A stretch of DNA of 64,000 nucleotides, from positions 108,176-172,175 of the forward strand of contig NZ_DATJTC010000047.1 of assembly GCF_035503745.1 (NCBI RefSeq), in the 5' to 3' direction. Each line of letters starts with the position of its first letter. Within the stretch, counting starts at the first letter, position 1. The translations under genes were made by a program, and so were the position numbers. Source of the stretch: Dyella_B sp035503745. GTDB lineage: Bacteria > Pseudomonadota > Gammaproteobacteria > Xanthomonadales > Rhodanobacteraceae. This document shows, one piece after another, positions 45,664-53,783 of the stretch. The notes beneath the pieces were generated by a model, which saw nothing but the letters and a program-made list of their open reading frames with translations, was not told the DNA's origin and searched no databases.

Positions 45664-47324
45664 GCGCTCAAGGCCTCCAAGTTCGGCACCAGGATGCGCT
45701 CCAGTTCCTTAGGCTCGAACTTGGTGAGGCCGCCGGCATAGGTCCGGCCGTCATCGGTAAGAACATTCTCCCGCAGCCAGCCGGCCAGGGCATCCAGCTT
45801 CGCGCTGGACAGCTCCTGACGGGGATACAGGCCATGGGCCACATTGATGTGGCGAGCACCGCAAAGATTGCGAACAAACGCCGGGGCGCGCCGGGCCATG
45901 TAGGTGGAGAGGATCGGCGCCGGCGACTTCAGGCCAACCGCCCACCAAGCGCGCCGGTGCTGGGCAATGTAAGACTGATCGGCGCCCTGGCGCTTGGCCC
46001 ACTTCAAAAAGCGCTCCACGGCACGACGATCCGCATCGTCCAACTCATCGAGGTCCGCGGGTATATCGATCACCCGCCGCAGAGGCTGGGCGCAATGAAG
46101 CTCTTCTCCGGCGGACAGCAAATCCCGGGCCTTCGTGATGGTCGGCACCAGGACACTGTCGGGCAAATCCGCCGCATGGTCACCCGCAATCCAGATGCCA
46201 TTGCCCCCGGTCACCTGGCCCCGATGCACCCGGCACAGTTCGCCCAGTTCGACATAGCCTTCGGGCACTGCCCGCGCCGCCCGGAACAAAGGCGACCATC
46301 GCTGCGCCTTTCGCACGCGGTCCCACGGAACGAGGTCGCCCTTGGTGAGCCCATTGAGCGTTTCCAGCGATTGGACCGCATGCACGCGCAACCCCTCGGC
46401 CGGCTGCTGTCCCAACTTGAAGCAGGTGATGGCGCCGGTGGTCGCGGCACCTTCAAACGGGATCGCCCGTGCATCGAGCACGTGGACCGCCACCCCTCCC
46501 AGACGTTCGGTCAACAGCTGGCGCAACGTGGCGCCATAGTTCACGTCCAGCCACTCGGCCGACGTGATGAAGGTGCCCATATCGCCCGGCTTGGCCAGTT
46601 GCAGCACCCTCAGGAAGAAATGGATGTGCAGGCCCGCCAACTTGCTGGCCTTAACCCCAAATGCCTTGGCCGATACGGCAAACCAGTGTTTCCAATCCTG
46701 CGCAATGTCATGGTGGCGAACATACGGGGGATTGCCCAGAAACAGCGTCTTGCCCCGAGTTGCCGGCAATTGCGCCAGGCGGAAATCGTCGACGACGACG
46801 GTGGCGCGCCTGGTCAGCCCCCGCACAGCCAGGTTCGCCCGCAGCATCAGCGCAGCCACCGGGTCCAGTTCGACGCCTACCAGATGCGCACGTGGAAACT
46901 CCGCAGCCGCTGCCAGCAGGTACCGCCCGGAGCCCGCCCCTGGGTCAACGACCCGTGCAGGCGTGCCCTGGTCCGCCGACCAGTTCAACATCGATCGGAT
47001 GATAGGTTCGGGTGTGTAGACCGCACCCATGTCCCTGCGCGCATCCGCGGAGCGAAGGCGCAGAAAAATGGCTCCCAGCGGATCGCCTGCCTTATGAATG
47101 GCTTCCCGGGCGGCCTTGACCAGCCCCGGCTCGGCGAGCGGCCTAATCCCTTTCGTGATGGTCCGCTCTGCGATTGACAGACTCGGGCGCGGTCCCAGCA
47201 AGGCCAGACACAAGGCCAAAAGTTCGCGTTCGGTCTTTATCAATCGAGGCGCCTGCGAGTGCCCCTTGCTCAACGCGGGGGCACGGCGGGCGGCGGCAGG
47301 TTTGTTGTTCTTTGCCCCTGTCAT
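45660..47324 (-). CDS. Type II N6-adenine DNA methyltransferase
   Basis: A 554-residue modification enzyme paired with the XamI-like nuclease. SAM motif I is VVDPGAGSGRYLLAAA, motif IV is NPPY (in FLGNPPYVRHHD), and the GAVYTPEPIIRSML lead-in is typical of gamma-class adenine methylases. A long C-terminal target-recognition region follows. The ATG at 47324 (MTGAKNNKPAAARR) was preferred, as AGGA lies upstream; the frame remains open to 47405. It should protect the adenine in the shared recognition site. Confidence 0.88.
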   Translation of the reverse strand: MTGAKNNKPAAARRAPALSKGHSQAPRLIKTERELLALCLALLGPRPSLSIAERTITKGIRPLAEPGLVKAAREAIHKAGDPLGAIFLRLRSADARRDMGAVYTPEPIIRSMLNWSADQGTPARVVDPGAGSGRYLLAAAAEFPRAHLVGVELDPVAALMLRANLAVRGLTRRATVVVDDFRLAQLPATRGKTLFLGNPPYVRHHDIAQDWKHWFAVSAKAFGVKASKLAGLHIHFFLRVLQLAKPGDMGTFITSAEWLDVNYGATLRQLLTERLGGVAVHVLDARAIPFEGAATTGAITCFKLGQQPAEGLRVHAVQSLETLNGLTKGDLVPWDRVRKAQRWSPLFRAARAVPEGYVELGELCRVHRGQVTGGNGIWIAGDHAADLPDSVLVPTITKARDLLSAGEELHCAQPLRRVIDIPADLDELDDADRRAVERFLKWAKRQGADQSYIAQHRRAWWAVGLKSPAPILSTYMARRAPAFVRNLCGARHINVAHGLYPRQELSSAKLDALAGWLRENVLTDDGRTYAGGLTKFEPKELERILVPNLEALSA

Positions 47325-47429
47325 GGCCTCGTATCCTGCAATGCAATGACCCAACCCGCCCATCATCGGCGAGTCAGCCCACTGGCGTATTTTTACCATA
47401 CGCATCTCACGGGTTGATACACCGCCTGG

Positions 47430-47719
47430 AAAATCTTCAGACTGGTCGGATTGTGGTGGGCTTCGTCGTCAAAGCATCGGATGGCTCATTGCAAGTGCAG
47501 GTCGCTTCCGATACCAAAACTGGATCCGCAGACACCGCTCAAACAGCAACCGTTACCGTGCCGGAAGGCGCCTTGGCACTCACTCATGGCCACATTGACA
47601 CCGGCCCCCAAAGGAGCAACGGGATGGTGGACGATCCGAAAAGCCATGGTGGCTACGGCGACACCCAGGCATTGGCCAACATGTCGTTCGGCCGCCCAAT
47701 CGAACTGGTGCAGGAATAA
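47430..47719 (+). pseudogene. Truncated open frame, unknown family
   Basis: From about 47430 the plus strand reads TGRIVVGFVVKASDGSLQVQV, then a segment with LTHGHIDTGPQRSNGMVDDP, and stops at 47719. The HGHID...DDPKSHGGYGDTQAL pattern looks like a conserved, possibly metal-binding domain, but there is no start codon with a ribosome site and the upstream part is antisense to the methylase. I read it as the 3' fragment of a gene cut by rearrangement next to the IS5 fragment. Confidence 0.4.
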
Positions 47720-47754
47720 TCCCTTCGGCTCACAGTCTATAAAAGGTTGTTCTA

Positions 47755-48169
47755 GCAGGCTGTTGAGAAACCTCCGCGCATCGCCGCGGTCATAGACGCC
47801 CTCAATCACTGACCGCCTGAACCGATGCGCAGCCCCGACGTCCAGCAGCTTGGCATGTTTTCGTATGTATCGGTCGAGGATCGCGTGCCGCCCGACCATC
47901 CGATCCGCAAGCTTCGGATTCTGGTGGATGCGATCCTGGGCGAGCTCGATGAGCTGCTGGCGGCGCGCTACGCCGCAGGCGGTCGCCCGTCGATCCCGCC
48001 CGAACGCATCCTGCGCGCCTCGCTACTGCAGGTGGTCTACAGCGTGCGCAGCGAGCGGCTGCTGATGGAACAACTCAACTACAACCTGTTGTTCCGCTGG
48101 TTCGTGGGCCTGAACATCGACGACCCGGTATCCGTGCCAACGCGAGCCAGTTCGTTGGACGTATGGTGA
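47755..48169 (+). mobile_element. IS5-type insertion sequence fragment with truncated transposase
   Basis: The frame 47825-48169 begins MRSPDVQQLGMFSYVSVEDR and contains RSERLLMEQLNYNLLFRWFVGL, the N-terminal DUF772 region of IS5-type transposases. Homology ends near VSVPT (about 48140), where the family normally continues into the DDE domain; that domain is absent. GGCTGTTGAGAAACC at 47758 resembles the left terminal repeat of such elements. The copy is therefore a 5' remnant and inactive. Confidence 0.8.
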
Positions 48170-48462
48170 TCCTGGTCCGCTCTTCAAAACAATCTTTCCG
48201 CACGCGAACCCAGGAGGCATGCGTGTCTCCCCCTTCTACGTTTAGTGGGTCTCCTTGGACGTAGTCTGCTTAGTGGTGAAGTGGTCTGCTTTGGGAGGCG
48301 GCACAGCCCAGGGGCCCCCAGGCACCTCTGCCACCTTCCGGGAGGCCCCAGTGTCGCCACAGCATCGCGTATTTTCTCCCCGCTGACGCCCCTGATCCAC
48401 GATTTGCCGGAGCGCGAGGCCTCCATGGAGTAACTCTTCGAGCACACGTCCAACAGGACTGG

Positions 48463-49122
48463 TCAGTCGAACCGCTTCCAGTGACCCTCGGAGACGACAG
48501 CGACCTCGCCGTCAATGACGGTGATGGCGGTCTGGTCGTCAATGGCGTAGCCTGGCCCGTCGAGCGCGTGGGCCCAGCACTCCGCTTCGACGAAGCCGAA
48601 CTCCGGCATGTTCGGGTGGTCGAGGTGCGGAAAGATGCCGAAGTCGACCAGCCCCAGCCCTGCGACGCTGCCGTTCGGTGACCGCCAGTCACTTACGACC
48701 TGGTCGAGGTCGTGCGCCGCCACGAGGCTCCCGGCGCTCACCCCAACCCACACCGTCTCCTGCAGCGAAGGCAGGACGTCAGCCACGCCGGACTGCTGCA
48801 GCCAGTGCGCGAGGTAGAGCGGATCGCCACCGCCCACCAGAAGAGCATCGGTCTCCCGGACGAGGGGAATCCACTGCGCCGCGTCAATGCTAGGAAGCGC
48901 TGTGAGTTCAAGCAGGCCCAAAGACTTCCAGCCGATCTCGCACAGAGGAGTCATCGCGCGACCGGAGACGATGCGCCACGCGGCACCAGGCCCTCCGGCG
49001 GGGTACGCCGCCGTCGGGATCACCAGGGCACTGGCCTCGGCGATAGGCTTGCCCAGCATCTGGACGAGCGCGTTGGCGATGCTCGTGTTCTTGATGCCGG
49101 CGGAGGTGAGAAGAAGCCTCAT
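48463..49122 (-). CDS. Peptidase E-like (S51) / type 1 glutamine amidotransferase-like protein
   Basis: A 219-residue protein of the peptidase S51 family. The nucleophile elbow is VGVSAGSLVAAHDL, and LLVGGGDPLYLAHWL and the PHLDHPNMPEF region (catalytic His) match the family. S51 enzymes cleave Asp-Xaa dipeptides or related substrates. The start at 49122 has AAGGAAGAG just upstream. It is an isolated cargo gene between IS and integrase debris; codon use differs from the core genes. Confidence 0.82.
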   Translation of the reverse strand: MRLLLTSAGIKNTSIANALVQMLGKPIAEASALVIPTAAYPAGGPGAAWRIVSGRAMTPLCEIGWKSLGLLELTALPSIDAAQWIPLVRETDALLVGGGDPLYLAHWLQQSGVADVLPSLQETVWVGVSAGSLVAAHDLDQVVSDWRSPNGSVAGLGLVDFGIFPHLDHPNMPEFGFVEAECWAHALDGPGYAIDDQTAITVIDGEVAVVSEGHWKRFD

Positions 49123-49233
49123 GTCTCTTCCTTCTTGTGATGCCACGCCACCACAACAGCGACCGCCTTGACAGGACTTCGGAATCTGGGAGGTTGGCTC
49201 CGCACAGTGGCAGGCCATCCCATGAGCAGCCCC

Positions 49234-49596
49234 TCACCCGGCGCCTGCGGCGGTGGCTGTCGCAAAGTGAAAAACGAACACTGCCTCATCGGTGGTGTTC
49301 CTTAAACAATCAAGGAGGCTCAGCCCATGCCAACAAAAAAAGAGATTTTTCGTCAGATCATGCTTCCAGCGTATTTCTGCGCTTTCCTTGCCCCCGTGTT
49401 CCATGGCATTGGCGAAAACCTGAGCGTATTGAGCCCCAAGCGCGTACGCCCAAAGCCGAGCCATGGTCGTGTTTTTGGTGTGAAGGGAACGTTTGATCAC
49501 CCCCAGTCCGACCAGGGGGCGCAGGGCTTTGGGCACGACCAGGCGGAAGTGCCACATCCCAGAAGGATGGCGCAGAAGATGGTGGGCCAGGCGCAT
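49234..49596 (-). pseudogene. Truncated DUF6538-type phage integrase
   Basis: The frame starts MRLAHHLLRHPSGMWHFRLV and continues with IKRSLHTKNTTMARLWAYAL, the DUF6538 N-terminal arm domain of tyrosine recombinases. It stops after about 120 residues with no core-binding or catalytic domain. The last 40 residues lose similarity, so the gene is cut. Its start lies about 50 bases from a terminator-plus-tRNA 3' end, the normal position of an integrase relative to its attachment site. Confidence 0.72.
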
Positions 49597-49643
49597 GAGT
49601 TGACCAACCAAGTTGACCAAGCGCCGGAATACGGGCAAAGAAA

Positions 49644-49666
49644 AAGCCCTTGGAAACCAAGGGCTT
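49644..49666 (-). terminator. Terminator hairpin behind a tRNA-like 3' end
   Basis: A 10-bp perfect stem AAGCCCTTGG / CCAAGGGCTT with loop AAA. On the minus strand it is followed by TTTTTC, an intrinsic terminator. It lies 6 bases downstream of the tRNA-like 3' end, as expected for a tRNA transcription unit on the minus strand. Confidence 0.75.
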
Positions 49667-49672
49667 GATCAG

Positions 49673-49693
49673 GGTGGCTGGGAGACTAGGATC
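49673..49693 (-). other. tRNA 3'-end fragment, probable attachment site
   Basis: Read on the minus strand, this stretch gives GATCCTAGTCTCCCAGCCACC. It resembles the 3' T-stem, acceptor stem and CCA end of a tRNA, closest in my recall to tRNA-Gln. Upstream on the minus strand the T-loop consensus is lost, so no complete tRNA is present. A tRNA 3' end followed by a terminator and next to an integrase remnant is the signature of an att site left by an integrative element. Confidence 0.62.
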
Positions 49694-49938
49694 AAAATCC
49701 AATCATCCAAGCCATTGATTCAAAAGGATTTATCGCATCAAAATTTGGAAAAGTTTGTGCCAAGGTTTGTGCCAGACAACATTCCGTACTATAGCCGGTC
49801 AAACGGACCGTTGAAAATAAGCACAACTTGTTAAGTTATTGATTAAATTCGGCTTTAAAGGCAACCTTCCTTTTCGCTTGGAAGTGCTTCCCATTGAATT
49901 GAGCCGCAAGGCAAGGGACAAACGCCTATCTGAGCGCA

Positions 49939-49967
49939 TTGACTATACGTAACATTTCGTATATCAT
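49939..49967 (+). promoter_or_regulatory. Promoter and operator of the MqsR-like TA pair
   Basis: TTGACT (49939-49944) and TATCAT (49962-49967) are separated by 17 bases, a near-consensus sigma70 promoter. Between and overlapping them is the inverted repeat TATACG - 8 bases - CGTATA (49944-49963). A repressor bound there would cover the promoter, fitting toxin-antitoxin autoregulation. Confidence 0.65.
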
Positions 49968-49994
49968 CTTTAGTACAAACAAGAGGCAATGGAG

Positions 49995-50273
49995 ATGGGC
50001 TTCAACGGTATTAAGAAAAAAGTAATTTCAAATTTATTAACAGGCAACTTTGTACACGAAGCAAGAAATGATATTGATGTTAAAAATCTTCTTTCAGCGA
50101 ATCAAATAAGCATCCAGCAAGCAGTAGAGATATTAAAGAAATGCAGAGGCAATGAACATACACAGAGCCCACATCATTTAGATAGCTCAGTAAGTGTAAA
50201 TATTATTAAATCACAAGGCTGGTATATAAAATTTTATTTTGATAGCGATACCGTTTTTATCAGTTTTCACTAG
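49995..50273 (+). CDS. Probable MqsR-like toxin
   Basis: A 92-residue basic protein in AT-rich DNA. The ending WYIKFYFDSDTVFISFH parallels the last strands of MqsR-type interferases (VYLKITVIHDVLIVSF in E. coli), and the overall size fits. The ATG at 49995 is eight bases from AGAGG; the ATG at 49989 is too close to it. It lies 15 bases before the antitoxin-like gene, with toxin first as in mqsRA. The match is by shape and order, so RNase activity is inferred. Confidence 0.5.
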   Translation: MGFNGIKKKVISNLLTGNFVHEARNDIDVKNLLSANQISIQQAVEILKKCRGNEHTQSPHHLDSSVSVNIIKSQGWYIKFYFDSDTVFISFH

Positions 50274-50287
50274 ACAGGAGAACAATT

Positions 50288-50902
50288 GTGAAGGTTTACC
50301 AATTAGGCGAAAAGGGCAGTGCTCTGTGTCATCGCGACGGCAGAGTAACTACTACCTTTGAATATCGCGACCTTCCTTTCAGTGATGGCAACGGTTTAGC
50401 CAAGGATATTTTGGTTGGAGTATGTGACATCTGTGGTGATGCTATCGTAATTCCAGCTCAGTCTACCCCTGCAATAGCATCTGCACGGAAACGGGTGGAA
50501 CACCCATTAGAAATCAATATTCCATCAATTTACATTGAACTACTAGATGCGGCGTCGACTCGCGTGTCACATAATGCGACGCCAGATTTCCGTAAAAGAC
50601 TTTTTGTTTATTACATAAACCGATATGCAAAGGGCGATGAAGACATATCTGAGCTTTTGGAACTAACTAGCTCTCTGGACCAAATCATTGGGTCAATTGG
50701 CGAAATGCCGAAAAAACGCCTTTCAATGCGTCTGCATGAAAAAATAGATGAACGCTTTGACATGATTCTTAAAAAAACAAGCCTAAATAAAACTGATCTA
50801 GTTAAATCAATAGTAGCTAAAATTAAACTAGATTTAGTAGAAACAAATCATCCAAAGCACTTAAAGGAGTTATCCACCATCGCAGAAGTATTGTATGCAT
50901 GA
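50288..50902 (+). CDS. Probable antitoxin: partial MqsA-like zinc ribbon plus RHH segment
   Basis: A 204-residue protein with a GTG start and AGGAG seven bases upstream. The N terminus (CHRDGRVTTTFEYRDLPF to VGVCDICGDAIVIPA) resembles the MqsA zinc ribbon, but the first Cys pair is reduced to C-H while the second, CDIC, is intact. The C-terminal part holds KKRLSMRLHEKIDERFDMIL followed by TSLNKTDLVKSIV, which reads as a ribbon-helix-helix unit rather than the MqsA XRE domain. The middle is helical. The combined architecture is unusual. Confidence 0.5.
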   Translation: MKVYQLGEKGSALCHRDGRVTTTFEYRDLPFSDGNGLAKDILVGVCDICGDAIVIPAQSTPAIASARKRVEHPLEINIPSIYIELLDAASTRVSHNATPDFRKRLFVYYINRYAKGDEDISELLELTSSLDQIIGSIGEMPKKRLSMRLHEKIDERFDMILKKTSLNKTDLVKSIVAKIKLDLVETNHPKHLKELSTIAEVLYA

Positions 50903-51025
50903 AACTGGCAAATGAATTCTGGATAAGATTGAAGATGAAGAGTACGCCGTTTTTCCAACTCCGTTCCTCCAGCTAAATATAAGGCGCAATGCCAAGCGCC
51001 TAGGAATGAAACTTGTCAATGGCCT

Positions 51026-51763
51026 TCATTGAGCATCTAAATTCAACTGAGCAAAAGCCTTTGTCGTCAAAGCCTGACGCAAAGTCGTCAGCTCTTCGGT
51101 TCCAAGAATCCCCCGAAGGTGCTGTATAACTTTGTTGATGGCTCTGTCGCCAGTAATCTCCTTATCCTGCCAACGCCCCCAACCCATCACTTCCGCGAAG
51201 ACCAAGTACATTTCGTTGATGTGTGCTTGAATGGTGCCATCGTTCACTGCACGTACGAGTCCCGCATTGGCGCCAATGCTTCGCAAAGCACCCTCAAAAG
51301 CGTCCAATCTTCCCTCAATTCCGCTGGTCAACCAAACCGCAAACTCCCTTCGAATCAGGAATAGGTCGGTAGCCGAATTCAACACCTCGTCAGTAGGCCC
51401 ATGCCTAAATAAGACAACTAGCGCATCGTGCGTTGCTGTAGCGTACTTCTCGCTAAACTCAACATGCTTGTCGAAGGCAACGTTTGCCATATGCGAAGTG
51501 GTGGCGAGAGAAAAATGATTTTGCGAACTAACCTTGAACATCTCGTACTGGTGGGCAATCTCTAGTTTAGAAAGCTCTCGCTGGTACGCCACCTCATCAA
51601 GCAAAATTTTAACCAGCATTCCAACCAGGGAACCCACAAGGGGGACAGATGCAAATTGCTGTAAAAAATCACCATGTGGCGCGATAAAGGCAACTATCGC
51701 AGACGTAACAAAAATCGCACCCAGCCAAAAGTAAGCACGATGTCGCACAACTGACTTAGCCAT
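51026..51763 (-). CDS. Two-TM membrane protein of unknown function
   Basis: A 245-residue protein with two closely spaced N-terminal transmembrane helices (about 10-29 and 36-56), then a soluble helical domain with no recognised motif. The ATG at 51763 has GGGGGCAGG upstream and lies 16 bases after the nuclease-like gene's stop, so it is the second gene of that operon. Membrane proteins of this layout often act as effectors in phage defence, but nothing in the sequence proves that. Confidence 0.6.
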   Translation of the reverse strand: MAKSVVRHRAYFWLGAIFVTSAIVAFIAPHGDFLQQFASVPLVGSLVGMLVKILLDEVAYQRELSKLEIAHQYEMFKVSSQNHFSLATTSHMANVAFDKHVEFSEKYATATHDALVVLFRHGPTDEVLNSATDLFLIRREFAVWLTSGIEGRLDAFEGALRSIGANAGLVRAVNDGTIQAHINEMYLVFAEVMGWGRWQDKEITGDRAINKVIQHLRGILGTEELTTLRQALTTKAFAQLNLDAQ

Positions 51764-51779
51764 ACCTGCCCCCGTGGTA

Positions 51780-53312
51780 TCAATCAACAGACGAAATAAT
51801 CTGTGCTTCTATACCTTCTCTATCAGTCGCTTTTTTTCTGAAGGCAGCAAAGTCATCATTGGAAGAACCAATCACTTCCGCTCTCTTGAAAGAGAAATTT
51901 TGTATCTCAATCTTGGTTCGACCTTCTTCCTTCATGACACTGACACTTGCAACACCATAGTAAGCAAAGTGAACAGCTCCAACTTCAACCTTGTTAGCGA
52001 CAATGATGGGCACGCCAGACACAATGACCCCCTCTGGAAGGGATTCATCCGAGTAATGGGTTATGCCACCCGTCTCCAGCAAGTATGAAAAATGCTCGAG
52101 TGACTGAACAGAGTTATGGACATCATCAATCATGAAATCCACATCGGATGAAAGGCCACTTAACTTTGCTAGATTCTGCAAATCCTTTGATATATCCAGC
52201 ATAGCACTCGCATAGTCCAACTCCCCTTCCGATGCATCCTTCTTCTGGAACGGCAATGTCATGTCCCGAAGATGACTTGACGTGACAATCTCCATTGATA
52301 CCTGTCCATTGCATAGAGCATGTCGCAAGGTCGCATAGTCCACGAGACTTTGAATCGTCATGCGCTTTTCGTCCGCCAAAAAGTAGATGGCGTAATCGAT
52401 GTTTCCATCAGCGATGGTGACTGGAACTTTCAAGAGTTCCGACTTAAACATCAAATACACTTTTCCACCAATGGGCTTTGGCGCCATAAATGCATTGGCA
52501 CTCATCGCAATCGGGTAATCGCTGCCATCACATCTAAATTTTAGGGTGCATTGCTCAATGGGATTTGGACGGATGGAAATCTTACCTTTGGTTGGTGGAA
52601 CTGTTTCAATGCGAATTCCAAATCTTGTTTCCGCCATCTCTATACCATCTGTTTCGACCTCTTCGACCTCCCCCAAAAATAATTTGGCCAATTGCTCAGC
52701 GTTCTCCATGCGAACACTGAACCGTCCTTCATGTGCTCTTGGTCCATATCCAAGAGTCTTCATTTGCTCATTCTTTTTGTTGGCATAAGCATGCATGTCT
52801 TTGCCAGCATGCCTTTCTAAGGATGCTCTCAAGGCATCTGACGATGCTTCAATCCTTACAGCCTCACTGACCTTAAAGTGGATAAACTTTTTGTTTATCT
52901 TGTGGCGCTGTTTCTTTTCGTCTTCGACTCTCAGCCTTTTTAAAATCGCTTCGAGATAGTCGTCCATGATGTGAAGTACGTAGGCGCAGGAAAAGCTTTT
53001 GTCTTCCCTTACCTCCATCACAACGATGAAGGACGGCTTGAGGTCCTTGGCCAGACGCTCGGCCATGTTGAGTCGTACTTTCACTGACTCCGTTGATTCG
53101 TTGATGGTCTTGACTTGCACAAGACAGGAACAAGGAGCTTTTCGACCGTCCAATGGCTCATCGCTTTTTGCATCTTGCTCGAAATCGACGATGAAATCCC
53201 ATCCAGCCATGTCGCGCTGGACTTTATTGCAAATCAAACCCGCATCCTCGCACCACTCACCAAATCGCAACTCACCCTTGCTACCAAGCCTATCGGACCT
53301 CATTTTTGGCAT
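51780..53312 (-). CDS. PD-(D/E)XK (DUF4365-like) domain protein
   Basis: A 510-residue protein. The first 70 residues show GSKGELRFGEWCEDAGLICN, then DMAGWDFIVDF (Asp 39) and CLVQVKT (Gln 66, Lys 68). This E-xn-D-x26-QxK layout is the active site of DUF4365/Mrr-like nucleases. The remaining 440 residues are mixed alpha/beta with no family I recognise. The ATG at 53312 follows AGGGG by nine bases; longer frames start at TTG. It is coupled to a two-TM gene. A DNA-targeting role is inference. Confidence 0.65.
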   Translation of the reverse strand: MPKMRSDRLGSKGELRFGEWCEDAGLICNKVQRDMAGWDFIVDFEQDAKSDEPLDGRKAPCSCLVQVKTINESTESVKVRLNMAERLAKDLKPSFIVVMEVREDKSFSCAYVLHIMDDYLEAILKRLRVEDEKKQRHKINKKFIHFKVSEAVRIEASSDALRASLERHAGKDMHAYANKKNEQMKTLGYGPRAHEGRFSVRMENAEQLAKLFLGEVEEVETDGIEMAETRFGIRIETVPPTKGKISIRPNPIEQCTLKFRCDGSDYPIAMSANAFMAPKPIGGKVYLMFKSELLKVPVTIADGNIDYAIYFLADEKRMTIQSLVDYATLRHALCNGQVSMEIVTSSHLRDMTLPFQKKDASEGELDYASAMLDISKDLQNLAKLSGLSSDVDFMIDDVHNSVQSLEHFSYLLETGGITHYSDESLPEGVIVSGVPIIVANKVEVGAVHFAYYGVASVSVMKEEGRTKIEIQNFSFKRAEVIGSSNDDFAAFRKKATDREGIEAQIISSVD

Positions 53313-53783
53313 CGCAAAACGCCCCTGGCTTTGTCTGGTTTGAAAGGTCATCCATGACCCCTGGCAATTCCATTTGAAAACTCGAACCCTATGCAATTTT
53401 TCCGTTTAATTGTTGGAACATCATCAATCACTTAACTCTTAGAAATATGTATCAATATCAGACTGTAAGCAGTCTCACACCATTCCGATTTTTTCAAAAA
53501 GGCTCAATCCAAAATTTTTTTGAGCAAGAAGCGATATAAAGACCTCCGAAACATCACTTCATCATGCCTGCGCATGGGCAACTGTCAAGCGGCAAAAACC
53601 TCGCCGATTTTCTTCGCTTTGCTGACCCGATCAATATCGAGAAAAAGCACCCACTTTTTGCCGTCATTTTTGGCGCTAGCGATCAGCGTTTGACTAGGCA
53701 AAAAAAGGCTCCTTTAATGGCTCTTTTAACCCATTGCTGGATTGCCTATTGAGCGAATACCCAGCCCCAAACAAGGGGTGCCT
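53313..53783. other. AT-rich divergent intergenic region
   Basis: About 470 AT-rich bases between the nuclease-like gene (minus) and the integrase (plus). It must contain both promoters. One plus-strand frame (53564-53752, starting MPAHGQLSSGKNLADFLRFA) is open for 62 codons but has no ribosome site or known product; I do not call it. No attachment-site repeat could be identified by eye. Confidence 0.35.

Noticed and set aside
48170..48460. Short overlapping frames between the IS5 fragment and the peptidase E gene
   Set aside because: None has a ribosome site or recognisable product; the GC-rich sequence with CTTAGTGG-type repeats looks like further insertion debris, but I could not assign a family.
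53564..53752. 62-codon frame before the integrase
   Set aside because: It starts in an AT-rich promoter region without a ribosome site and has no similarity I recognise.
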